A program made the position numbers and the translations under genes. From Candidatus Nitrosopumilus sp. (lineage in GTDB: Archaea; Thermoproteota; Nitrososphaeria; Nitrososphaerales; Nitrosopumilaceae), in NCBI GenBank assembly GCA_029863665.1, contig JAOTUX010000064.1:1-6276 (forward strand): a stretch of 6,276 bases of DNA. Reading direction: 5' to 3'. Below the pieces are notes generated by a model that worked only from the letters and a program-made list of their open reading frames with translations, was not told the origin of the DNA and made no database searches. Below are positions 1 to 5,829 of this stretch, in pieces. Numbering within the stretch: the stretch's first letter is position 1; each line of letters begins with the position of its first letter.

Positions 1-708
1 AGTGCAGGAATGGTAATGCTTGGATATAAAAATACAATTTCTGTGACAATGGATCAAATGCATATGTTTACAGAAGCAGTTAGTAGAGCAAGAAAAAATT
101 CTCTACTAGTATCAGATTTACCATTCATGTCATATCAAGCAAGTATTGAAGATGCCATTAATAATTCTGGCAAATTAATCAAAGCAGGGGCAGATGCTGT
201 AAAGCTTGAAGGTGGTTCAATAATGGCTGAAACAATTAGTGCAATAGTTGATGTAGGAATTCCGGTGATGGGACATATTGGATTACAACCTCAAACTACA
301 ATTCTTTCAGAGGGATACAAAGTGCAAGGAAAAACAACGGATACTGCAATGAACCTAATAGAAGATGCAAAGGATCTTGAAGATGCAGGAGTATTCAGTA
401 TTGCATTAGAGATGGTTAGTCATGAAGTTGCTCAAATCATCTCTGAAACTGTTAGTGTACCAATAATAGGAATTGGTTCAGGGGTAAATTGCGATGGACA
501 AGTACTAGTTATTCAAGATTTACTAGGAATGTATGATAAGATTAAACCGAAATTTGCAAAAAGATACATGAATTTATCTGAAGACATTGTAAAATCACTT
601 GGAGATTATAAAAAGGATGTAGAATCAGGCGAGTTTCCTACTAAAGAGAACTGGTTTTCAATGAATGAAGAAGAACTAAAAAAATTACGTGAACAAATTG
701 GTAGTTAA
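1..708 (+). CDS. panB: 3-methyl-2-oxobutanoate hydroxymethyltransferase (ketopantoate synthase), 5'-truncated by the window
   Basis: PanB transfers a hydroxymethyl group from 5,10-methylene-tetrahydrofolate to 2-oxoisovalerate, giving ketopantoate, the first committed step towards pantothenate and CoA in the cytoplasm. The open frame runs in from base 1 (Ser-Ala-Gly-Met), so the ATGs at 10 and 16 are internal. Compared with the roughly 264-residue E. coli enzyme, about 45 residues are missing, including the Asp of the GDS(L/A)G metal site. In the 235 visible residues I see the metal-binding Asp39 (VSDLPFMSY), Lys68 and Glu70 (AVKLEGG), His92 (GHIGLQPQ), the catalytic Glu137 (ALEMVSHEVA), the phosphate-side loop PIIGIGSG (154-161), DGQVLVIQDLLG (165-176) and KFAKRYMNL near the C-terminus. 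All expected active-site residues in the visible part are present, so the enzyme should be functional. It overlaps coaBC, the later CoA-pathway gene, and is probably cotranscribed with it. Identification is secure. Confidence 0.96.
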   Translation, partial: SAGMVMLGYKNTISVTMDQMHMFTEAVSRARKNSLLVSDLPFMSYQASIEDAINNSGKLIKAGADAVKLEGGSIMAETISAIVDVGIPVMGHIGLQPQTTILSEGYKVQGKTTDTAMNLIEDAKDLEDAGVFSIALEMVSHEVAQIISETVSVPIIGIGSGVNCDGQVLVIQDLLGMYDKIKPKFAKRYMNLSEDIVKSLGDYKKDVESGEFPTKENWFSMNEEELKKLREQIGS

Positions 709-1951
709 AAAAAAGATAAAGAAAAAAGATCATCCATCTTTAGATATAGTTAGTTCACATGGTGTAGAATTAACCGGGAAAAAAATTGTACTTTGTGTTG
801 CAGGTAGTGTTGCAGCATACAAAGCAATTGAACTTGCAAGATTACTAATGAGACACGGAGCGGATGTGAAATGTGTTACAAGTAATGCAGTTACAAAATT
901 AATACAACCAGAATATTTTAAGTGGGCCACAGGTAATGATGTAATTACAAAACTTACTGGTGAATTAGAGCACATCAGATTAGCAGATTATAATCAATCA
1001 GATTTGATTGTTGTATATCCAGCAACTGCGAATACGTTAGGAAAATTAGCAAATGGTATTGATGATACGCCTGTATCGACAGTACTTACAGTAGGTTTTG
1101 GATCAAAAATCCCAATTTTGATGTGTCTTGCAATGCATGTATCAATGTATGAAAATTCAGCCGTTAAAAAAAATATTAAATTTTTAAAAAATAAAATTCA
1201 ATTTCTTTCACCCAAAATGATTGAGGGTAAAGCAAAATCTCCAGAACCGGAAGATGTTTTAGAAAATGTATTAAAGAAATTTGGATCCTCATCTTTATTA
1301 AAAAATAAAAAGATCTTAATGACTGCGGGACCAACTATTGAACAAATAGATCCCATACGAGCAATTACAAATCAAAGTTCTGGAAAAACAGGAGTTAGTT
1401 TAGCATCGGAATTAATTTCTGCAGGGGCCAAAGTAACTTTTGTTTATGGACCAGGAAGAGAAAAACCGCCAAAAGGTGCAAAAATAATCAATGTTTTATC
1501 CAGTAAAGAAATGCACGTTACAGTAAAATCAGAACTAAAGAAAAAATTTGATATTGTAATTATGGCAGCAGCAATTGTAGATTATATTCCAACCGTTCAA
1601 AGTAAAAAGAAAATAAAAAGTTTCAAGTCAACCATGAATATCAGCCTCAAAAAAGCTCCAAAAATTATTGATGAAATAAAAAAATATCAAAAAAATGTAT
1701 TTCTTGTAGGTTTTAAAGCAGAAACAAATTTGACAAAATCTCAATTAATCAAGTCGGCTGAGAAAAAATTGAGAGAGTCATCTGCAGATATGATTATAGC
1801 AAATGATATTGGTTTAATCAGATACAAGAAAAATCCTCAGAATAACCAAGTGATCATTGTGGATTCTAAAAAGAATTTTGTCTCAGGATGGATGAATAAA
1901 GAAAAAATTGCTAAAATTATTAGAAAACAAATTGAAGTAAAAATCAAATGA
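689..1951 (+). CDS. coaBC: bifunctional phosphopantothenoylcysteine decarboxylase / phosphopantothenate-cysteine ligase
   Basis: This fused enzyme joins cysteine to 4'-phosphopantothenate (CoaB) and decarboxylates the product to 4'-phosphopantetheine with FMN (CoaC). The 420-residue frame shows the CoaC flavoprotein first: GSVAAYK (39-45), catalytic His95 (LEHIRLADY) and PATANTLGKLANG (111-123). CoaB follows: MTAGPT (211-216), ITNQSSGKTG (226-235), AAAIVDY (293-299), KKIK (307-310), VGFKAET (340-346) and ANDIG (371-375). Two CoaC positions are unusual. The Pro of the PxM(N/H)xxM substrate loop is Leu147 (LAMHVSM, with His for Asn), and the clamp region SPKMIEGKAKSPEPE (174-188) has no cysteine where bacterial CoaC has its catalytic Cys. 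The EGKAK form is, from memory, normal for archaeal CoaBC. The start is uncertain: GTG 689 gives a 20-bp overlap with panB and a lysine-rich leader with no clear ribosome site; TTG 698 is the alternative. Conserved-looking sequence begins at HPSLDI (residue 15). Confidence 0.93.
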   Translation: MNKLVVKKKIKKKDHPSLDIVSSHGVELTGKKIVLCVAGSVAAYKAIELARLLMRHGADVKCVTSNAVTKLIQPEYFKWATGNDVITKLTGELEHIRLADYNQSDLIVVYPATANTLGKLANGIDDTPVSTVLTVGFGSKIPILMCLAMHVSMYENSAVKKNIKFLKNKIQFLSPKMIEGKAKSPEPEDVLENVLKKFGSSSLLKNKKILMTAGPTIEQIDPIRAITNQSSGKTGVSLASELISAGAKVTFVYGPGREKPPKGAKIINVLSSKEMHVTVKSELKKKFDIVIMAAAIVDYIPTVQSKKKIKSFKSTMNISLKKAPKIIDEIKKYQKNVFLVGFKAETNLTKSQLIKSAEKKLRESSADMIIANDIGLIRYKKNPQNNQVIIVDSKKNFVSGWMNKEKIAKIIRKQIEVKIK

Positions 1952-2115
1952 AAAAATCAGAACTTCGAAGACTGGTTGCAGAATATAAAGAATCTAAGCT
2001 AAGATTTTCAAAGTCAAATAATATAAAATTAAAGGAGCAACTAAAACAATTGGAGCATAAATACTATCATGAAACAGGCAGAACAATAAAATCAGATTTA
2101 GAAGAGATTACATAA
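1948..2115 (+). CDS. small charged hypothetical protein (55 aa) coupled to coaBC
   Basis: An ATG that overlaps the coaBC stop as ATGA opens a 55-residue frame ending at TAA 2113-2115. The protein begins MKKSELRRLVAEYK and contains LKEQLKQLEHKYYHETG before ending SDLEEIT. It is rich in Lys, Glu and Leu, has no cysteine and no hydrophobic stretch, and its spacing of Leu and charged residues suggests two short amphipathic helices joined near Ser-Asn-Asn (23-25). It is therefore probably a soluble helical or coiled-coil hairpin. The four-base overlap argues for translational coupling to CoaBC, and the frame fills almost the whole space between coaBC and the methyltransferase gene, which supports a real gene. 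I do not recognise the family, and any link to CoA synthesis is positional inference only. Confidence 0.72.
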   Translation: MKKSELRRLVAEYKESKLRFSKSNNIKLKEQLKQLEHKYYHETGRTIKSDLEEIT

Positions 2116-2144
2116 AATAGTTCAAAAATTGTGGAAGCATAAAG

Positions 2145-2987
2145 ATGAAATTCATTCATTCAGAATACAAACAACGTAATATGAAAATCTGGAATGAAGT
2201 TGCACCTAGATATCATAAGAAATGGGCTAGTGTAAATAAAGGACCATTTCAAAGTACAAAAAAATTAGTGGAGTTAGTTGACATCAACAAGGGCGATATA
2301 GTTTTGGATGTTGCATGTGGTACAGGAGTAGTTACAAATGAAATTCAAAAGAAAATTGGAAAGTCAGGATGCGTTATAGGAGTAGATACTTCAAGTACGG
2401 CAATAAAAATTGCAAAAAAATGGAATGGGGTAAAATCAAATGTAAATTTTGTAAATACTGATGCTGAAAGATATTCTTTTTCTAAAAAATTTGATGTTAT
2501 CACGTGCCAATATGCATTATTTTTCTTTCCAAATTCTCAAAAAGCTTTGAAAAATATGAAAAATAGCCTCAAAAAATCAGGAAGTATAGGAATTTCAGTG
2601 CATGGAAGTAAAAATAAGGTTCCATACTTTAGTAGTATTTTAGATTCAGTTATCAAATATATTCCAGATTATGTTCCTCCAGGGTCTCCAAATCTTGATA
2701 GATTTGGTACTAAATCTGCTTTAAAAACAGAAGTAAATAGAGCAGGATTTTCAAAAATTAAAGTTAAAGAATTTATTTTTTATTATAGTCCTGGAAATTT
2801 CGAAGACTACTGGAAAACATATCTAAAATACATTGCAAAGCCACTAAAAGAAAAGCTGAATGAATTAGATTATTCAAAAAGAAAAGAATTGAAACAAATG
2901 GTCAAAGAGAAAACATTACAATATACTAAGAAAAATGGGGAGATTTTATTTCCTTGGCAAGTTTTAATTCTAAGTGCAAAAAACTAG
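2145..2987 (+). CDS. class I SAM-dependent methyltransferase (UbiE/Methyltransf_11-like), substrate unknown
   Basis: The 280-residue protein has a Rossmann-type AdoMet fold. Motif I is VLDVACGTG (53-61), the acidic residue that binds the AdoMet ribose is Asp81 (VIGVDTS), a third acidic site lies at NTDAE (104-108), and motif IV/post-motif is FDVITCQYALFFFPN (117-130), where UbiE-like enzymes have a similar hydrophobic run. Residues 15-27 (IWNEVAPRYHKKW) match the usual N-terminal lead-in of ubiquinone/menaquinone-type methyltransferases. The C-terminal half (about 160-262) is a lysine- and tyrosine-rich cap ending GEILFPWQVLILSAKN, probably the substrate pocket. The substrate cannot be read from sequence: small molecule, quinone or lipid are all possible. 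ATG 2145 has a weak GGAAG seven bases upstream; ATG 2181 would remove the first 12 residues without harming the fold. The gene starts 29 bp after the small ORF and is followed 14 bp later by a membrane protein gene, so it probably lies in the same transcript. Confidence 0.88.
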   Translation: MKFIHSEYKQRNMKIWNEVAPRYHKKWASVNKGPFQSTKKLVELVDINKGDIVLDVACGTGVVTNEIQKKIGKSGCVIGVDTSSTAIKIAKKWNGVKSNVNFVNTDAERYSFSKKFDVITCQYALFFFPNSQKALKNMKNSLKKSGSIGISVHGSKNKVPYFSSILDSVIKYIPDYVPPGSPNLDRFGTKSALKTEVNRAGFSKIKVKEFIFYYSPGNFEDYWKTYLKYIAKPLKEKLNELDYSKRKELKQMVKEKTLQYTKKNGEILFPWQVLILSAKN

Positions 2988-3001
2988 AGGATTAGAGAGA
3001 A

Positions 3002-3484
3002 ATGGATAAAGATATCAAGAAAAAGGAAGATAAACCAAAAAAGAATGATTTTAAATCATTTCTTAGAAAAAGAGCTCCAATTTATCTTGCATTAATAGCA
3101 ATGTTAGTAGTATTTGTAATTCCTGAGATGACAAAAGGAACTTTAGAAAAGAATTTTCCTGAATTATCAGATGAAAATCAACAAGTTGTAGATATTTTGA
3201 TGGGATACGATGGTCCAAATAATGATGGATTAACTGTACTAGAGGCATTAAAGAACAAAATAAATGAAGAGTATCCTAATGAGAAAATTTTTGATCATAA
3301 AAAGACTACAATAGATTTAACCATAACAAATGTAGATTCTAAAGAATATCAAGTGAATTTCAATTTTAAATCACATAAAGGTGAGATGGATTATGATTGG
3401 AATGTAAATGTAGATTCCGAAAAAATTACCCCTAACAATTCAGAAGCAAAGTACATTATTGATTTAGTAGACTATTACGACTAA
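3002..3484 (+). CDS. one-pass membrane protein with an external domain, function unknown
   Basis: The 160-residue product has a lysine-rich cytoplasmic head (1-24, ending FLRKRAP), a single hydrophobic segment at about 25-41 (APIYLALIAMLVVFVIP) and a soluble acidic C-terminal part of about 118 residues. By the positive-inside rule the tail faces the pseudoperiplasmic side. The segment is not followed by a convincing signal-peptidase site, so it is more likely an anchor than a cleaved signal. The tail has a predicted helical stretch (58-92, including VVDILMGYDGPNNDGLTVLEALKNK) followed by alternating polar/hydrophobic residues that suggest beta strands (102-137, with TTIDLTITN and YQVNFNFKSH). 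No catalytic motif or cysteine is visible. GAGG at 2987-2990, overlapping the methyltransferase stop, is a plausible ribosome site 11 bases before ATG. It looks like the last gene of the plus-strand cluster. I do not recognise the family. Confidence 0.8.
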   Translation: MDKDIKKKEDKPKKNDFKSFLRKRAPIYLALIAMLVVFVIPEMTKGTLEKNFPELSDENQQVVDILMGYDGPNNDGLTVLEALKNKINEEYPNEKIFDHKKTTIDLTITNVDSKEYQVNFNFKSHKGEMDYDWNVNVDSEKITPNNSEAKYIIDLVDYYD

Positions 3485-3560
3485 ATTGCAAACATGGAAT
3501 TCATTTAATAGATTTCTTAAAGGGTAAATGACGGAATTAAGATCTGAATTATTGGATCAT

Positions 3561-3574
3561 ACAAAGATCTTTGT
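3561..3574. repeat. perfect 14-bp palindrome in the convergent gap
   Basis: ACAAAGATCTTTGT reads identically on both strands. It sits in the 121-bp gap (3485-3605) between the membrane protein gene and the convergent peptidase gene. GATC occurs four times between 3540 and 3606 (inside AGATCT at about 3540, 3566 and 3603, and once at about 3555). It could be a protein-binding site. As RNA the stem would need a loop taken from its own centre, so it is a poor hairpin. Apart from this and the A/T-rich tract next to the peptidase stop I see nothing convincing in the gap. Confidence 0.5.
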
Positions 3575-3587
3575 GTAAAATACTCCT

Positions 3588-3605
3588 AAAATTTTAAAAA
3601 TAGAT
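3588..3605 (-). terminator. probable oligo-T terminator of the peptidase gene
   Basis: Reading on the minus strand, the peptidase TAG is followed within a few bases by CTATTTTTAAAATTTTAGG. This supplies two short runs of T in the non-template strand, the usual form of archaeal intrinsic termination signals. There is no hairpin. The position directly after the stop fits, but A/T-rich tracts are common in this genome, so confidence is moderate. Confidence 0.45.
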
Positions 3606-4670
3606 CTAGATTGTCACTAAATCTTTAGTAAATTTGTGCATTATGATTGGTTTATCTTTTACAATCAACGAATCCTCAATTCTAATTCCAAATTTATTTT
3701 CAATATAGATTCCTGGTTCTACAGTAATTGCCATATTTTCTTTTAATTTTGTATTACTTCTGTAAGATACAGTTGGTAATTCATGTACTTCTAATCCAAT
3801 TCCATGACCCGTTGAGTGAATAAAGTATTTGCCATAATTTTTTTCTTCAATGTATTTTCTACATGCTGTATCCACATCTTTACAATCAACATTTGGTTTC
3901 ACAGTTTTAAGACCAAGTTTTTGAGATTCTTTAACAATTTCATACACCTCATTTGCATGTGATGAAATTTTTCCCAGTGCAAATGTTCTAGTTGCATCAG
4001 AAACATATCCTTTGTACCTTAATGTAAGATCAGTTACTACGAGATCACCGTTTTTGAATTTTCTATCAGTTACTTGTGCATGAGGAAGAGCACCGTTGGG
4101 ACCTCCTGCAATAATTAGAGGATTAAGTGTAGATTTGTATCCTGTATCAAACATTTCTTGCTTTATTGCATATGTCATCAGAATTGTTTGTAATTCAGAT
4201 TCTTTTTGACCTACTTTCATATTTTTGGAGCAAATTTGGAACATTTCATCAATAATTTTTGATGCTTTTTTGAGAATTTGTATTTCTTTTTCATCTTTAA
4301 TAATACGCGCATTGTAAAACGGTTCAGTTGATGATTTTATTTTTGGAATTGCTTTTTGTAAAGATATCATAATAGAGTAGTTTTGGCAATCAGTACATAC
4401 ACGATTTTTCTTAATTTTTTTGATGACTGATGTTATCAGACCTTCTCCACGTTCTGCAGTAACTACATCACAATCTTCAGATTCTTCTTTTGCTCTACCA
4501 ACTTCAAGTTCAGGTGCTATTATAGTAGTTTTTCCATTTTTTTCAAGTAATCCTATGGCTTCGCCCCAAAATCCAGTCATGTAAAATAGATTTTCAGGCT
4601 CAAATGTGACTAGTGTGTCACAATCAATCTTTTTAGCATATTTTAGAAGATTCTTTCTACGTTGTTTCAT
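3606..4670 (-). CDS. pepQ: M24 family Xaa-Pro aminopeptidase/dipeptidase
   Basis: A cytoplasmic metallopeptidase of the creatinase/prolidase (pita-bread) fold that releases residues next to proline. Numbering from ATG 4670 (354 residues, close to archaeal prolidases of about 350), residues 1-120 form the creatinase-type N-terminal domain (FEPENLFYMTGFWGEA at 23-38) and 127-354 the catalytic domain. All five ligands of the dinuclear metal centre are visible: Asp214 (VTDLTLRYKGY), Asp225 (SDATRT), His289 (STGHGIGLEVHE), Glu318 (VEPGIY) and Glu332 (RIEDSL). The substrate-contacting His197 (PHAQ) and His296 are also present, so it should be active. Prolidase versus aminopeptidase P cannot be settled from sequence, so the symbol is tentative. 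An in-frame TTG at 4694 would add eight residues (MRIRECFF), but they match nothing in the family and ATG 4670 is about 28 bp from a TATA-like box, suggesting a leaderless transcript. The gene is divergent from the thiouridine synthase gene. Confidence 0.92.
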   Translation of the reverse strand: MKQRRKNLLKYAKKIDCDTLVTFEPENLFYMTGFWGEAIGLLEKNGKTTIIAPELEVGRAKEESEDCDVVTAERGEGLITSVIKKIKKNRVCTDCQNYSIMISLQKAIPKIKSSTEPFYNARIIKDEKEIQILKKASKIIDEMFQICSKNMKVGQKESELQTILMTYAIKQEMFDTGYKSTLNPLIIAGGPNGALPHAQVTDRKFKNGDLVVTDLTLRYKGYVSDATRTFALGKISSHANEVYEIVKESQKLGLKTVKPNVDCKDVDTACRKYIEEKNYGKYFIHSTGHGIGLEVHELPTVSYRSNTKLKENMAITVEPGIYIENKFGIRIEDSLIVKDKPIIMHKFTKDLVTI

Positions 4671-4742
4671 AAAGAAACATTCCCTAATTCTCAATTTATG
4701 TATGATGTAAAGTTTGTATATGGAAAATTGGAGTAGATCGCA
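4671..4742. promoter_or_regulatory. divergent promoter region (peptidase / thiouridine synthase)
   Basis: This 72-bp gap must hold start signals for both directions. Two TATA-like boxes are visible: AATTTATGTAT (4693-4703) and TTTGTATAT (4713-4721). The first is centred about 28 bp from the peptidase ATG on the minus strand, the archaeal TATA-to-start distance expected for a leaderless mRNA. Used rightward, it would start transcripts near 4724, just before the GGAG at 4730. The second box used rightward would start transcription at about the TTG itself. Which box serves which gene is inference; no clear BRE could be assigned. Confidence 0.5.
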
Positions 4743-4744
4743 TT
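4730..4744 (+). promoter_or_regulatory. 15-bp repeat, copy 1: extended Shine-Dalgarno-like element at the thiouridine synthase start
   Basis: GGAGTAGATCGCATT occurs exactly here and again at 5805-5819, each time at the 5' end of a gene. GGAG lies nine bases before the TTG start at 4743, a good ribosome-site spacing. The first ten bases match GGAGGTGATC, the sequence complementary to the usual archaeal 16S rRNA 3' end, at eight of ten positions. The TAG at 4734-4736 is in frame with the gene and so bounds the start on its upstream side. The rRNA pairing is inferred from general knowledge; the 16S gene is not in the window. Confidence 0.6.
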
Positions 4745-5756
4745 GACAGAAGAGAAAGAGAAGAAGAAAGTTGTTGCATTATTATCTGGAGGTTTAGATA
4801 GTCAACTTGCAGTAAGAATGATGCAAAAAGAAGGATTTGATGTTTCAGCTGTTGCAATTAAAACTCCTTTTTGTGATTTTGACTGTGGAAGAGGATGTGG
4901 ATTTGAAATTAGAGAAAGAGCAGATGATCTTAATGTGAATTTAAAAACAGTGTATCTTGGAGATGAATATATCGAGATGTTAAAACATCCAAAACATGGA
5001 ATGGGTGCAGGATTCAATCCATGTGTTGATTGTAGAACTATGATGTTTGATGCAGCAAAGAAACACATGGAAGAAATTGGTGCTGAATTTATTATATCAG
5101 GTGAAGTACTAGGACAACGTCCAATGAGTCAACATGCACCATCATTGAGTATTATTGAAAAAGAATCAAATTTAGTTGGAAAAATTGTTAGACCGTTATC
5201 TGCTGGATTATTACCAGTAACAGATGCTGAAAAAGATGGTTTGATCAAAAGAGAAAATCTTGGGATGATTAAAGGTAGAACAAGAAGAAATCAATTACAA
5301 ATGGCTAAAGAATATGGAATTGAAAATCCACCAAATGCAGGTGGAGGTTGTTTGTTAACAGAACCACAATTTGGGATTAAGGCTAAAGATTTGTTTGATC
5401 ATATTGAAACACCGACAATTAATGAAATTGATTTATTAAAAATTGGAAGACATTTCAGATTAGACGAAGAAACAAAATTTGTTGTTGGAAGAAACAAAGA
5501 CGAAAATGAAATGATAAAAGCATTAGCATTGCCAGGAGATATTTTACTTGAAGCTAAAGATTACGTAGGACCTATTTCGATTTTACGAGGTAAGAATGCA
5601 AAATCACATGTAGAATTTGCATCATCAGTTACTCTTAGATATTCAGACGCGCCAGATATTGAACACAGTGTTGTTTCTGTCAAAAATGGTGATTCAATTG
5701 AGGAAGTTAGTTCAAAATGTGCAGAAGAACAATCCTATATTAAATTCAGAATGTAG
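4743..5756 (+). CDS. predicted tRNA thiouridine synthase: PP-loop ATPase with cysteine clusters and NFACT-R-like C-terminus
   Basis: The 337-residue protein opens with a PP-loop (SGGLDS, 15-20) of the N-type ATP pyrophosphatase superfamily, which adenylates a base so that sulfur can replace oxygen. Its nearest relatives appear to be ThiI/MnmA-like tRNA sulfurtransferases, but it lacks a THUMP domain. Cysteines fall in three groups: Cys44, Cys48 and Cys52 (FCDFDCGRGC), Cys94 and Cys97 (FNPCVDC) and Cys203 (GGGC). The CxxC plus a distant single Cys resembles the three-cysteine [4Fe-4S] site of TtcA/TtuA-type thiolases (inference). Residues about 227-283 (IGRHFRL, FVVGRN, PGD) resemble the NFACT-R RNA-binding domain, which Burroughs and Aravind predicted to serve a tRNA 4-thiouridylation pathway. 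TTG 4743 is the only start between the in-frame TAG at 4734 and the PP-loop. The exact target base is unknown and the sulfur donor is not encoded here. Confidence 0.82.
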   Translation: MTEEKEKKKVVALLSGGLDSQLAVRMMQKEGFDVSAVAIKTPFCDFDCGRGCGFEIRERADDLNVNLKTVYLGDEYIEMLKHPKHGMGAGFNPCVDCRTMMFDAAKKHMEEIGAEFIISGEVLGQRPMSQHAPSLSIIEKESNLVGKIVRPLSAGLLPVTDAEKDGLIKRENLGMIKGRTRRNQLQMAKEYGIENPPNAGGGCLLTEPQFGIKAKDLFDHIETPTINEIDLLKIGRHFRLDEETKFVVGRNKDENEMIKALALPGDILLEAKDYVGPISILRGKNAKSHVEFASSVTLRYSDAPDIEHSVVSVKNGDSIEEVSSKCAEEQSYIKFRM

Positions 5757-5764
5757 GCATGATA

Positions 5765-5777
5765 TTTTTTAAAAATT
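5765..5777 (+). promoter_or_regulatory. TATA-like box of the sepF-like gene, possibly also terminator of the upstream gene
   Basis: TTTTTTAAAAATT lies 9 bp after the thiouridine synthase stop. Its centre (about 5770) is 60 bp before the ATG at 5830, so a start about 26 bp downstream (near 5797) would give a leader of about 33 nt containing the second copy of the 15-bp repeat. The T6 run could equally be a short archaeal terminator for the upstream gene, so the two roles cannot be separated by sight. Confidence 0.4.
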
Positions 5778-5804
5778 AGTTAGAACTAAGGAAGAGTTTT
5801 TGAG

Positions 5805-5819
5805 GGAGTAGATCGCATT
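5805..5819 (+). promoter_or_regulatory. 15-bp repeat, copy 2: leader element before the sepF-like gene
   Basis: An exact second copy of GGAGTAGATCGCATT. As in copy 1 its TAG (5809-5811) is in frame with the downstream gene, here seven codons before the ATG. The GGAG is 21 bases before ATG 5830, too far for an ordinary ribosome site, and a separate AAGG directly abuts the ATG. The base after the repeat is T here, so no TTG start exists as in copy 1. It lies 35 bp after the centre of its TATA-like box, against 32 bp for the 4698 box and copy 1, which suggests a conserved place near the mRNA 5' end. Confidence 0.55.
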
Positions 5820-5829
5820 TTCAATAAGG

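Noticed and set aside
730..975. 81-residue minus-strand ORF within coaBC
   Set aside because: Antisense shadow of the conserved CoaC domain; no family resemblance or start signals.
3063..3248. 61-residue minus-strand ORF within the membrane protein gene
   Set aside because: Antisense shadow; the plus frame has a coherent membrane protein layout with a ribosome site.
3528..3578. 16-codon ORF beginning MTELRSELLDHT in the convergent gap, preceded by AAAGGG
   Set aside because: Very short, no recognisable motif, and it overlaps the palindrome; no basis to separate it from chance or from a gene remnant.
4671..4694. TTG-initiated N-terminal extension of the peptidase
   Set aside because: The eight added residues do not fit the family and an ATG with good promoter spacing is present at 4670.
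4720..4746. 8-codon upstream ORF (MENWSRSH) whose TGA overlaps the TTG start of the thiouridine synthase gene
   Set aside because: Its ATG lies inside a TATA-like box, probably upstream of the mRNA start, and the second repeat copy has no equivalent ORF.
4786..4900. Radical SAM cluster suggested by three close cysteines (44, 48, 52)
   Set aside because: Spacing is CX3CX3C rather than CX3CX2C, and the PP-loop fold just upstream defines a different enzyme class.
4802..5068. 88-residue cysteine-containing minus-strand ORF
   Set aside because: Antisense to the PP-loop and cysteine motifs of the thiouridine synthase gene, which explain its composition.
5776..5789. Inverted repeat TTAGTTAGAACTAA as a hairpin terminator or operator
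   Set aside because: Only a 5-bp A/T-rich stem with a 4-base loop and no following T run; too weak to claim.
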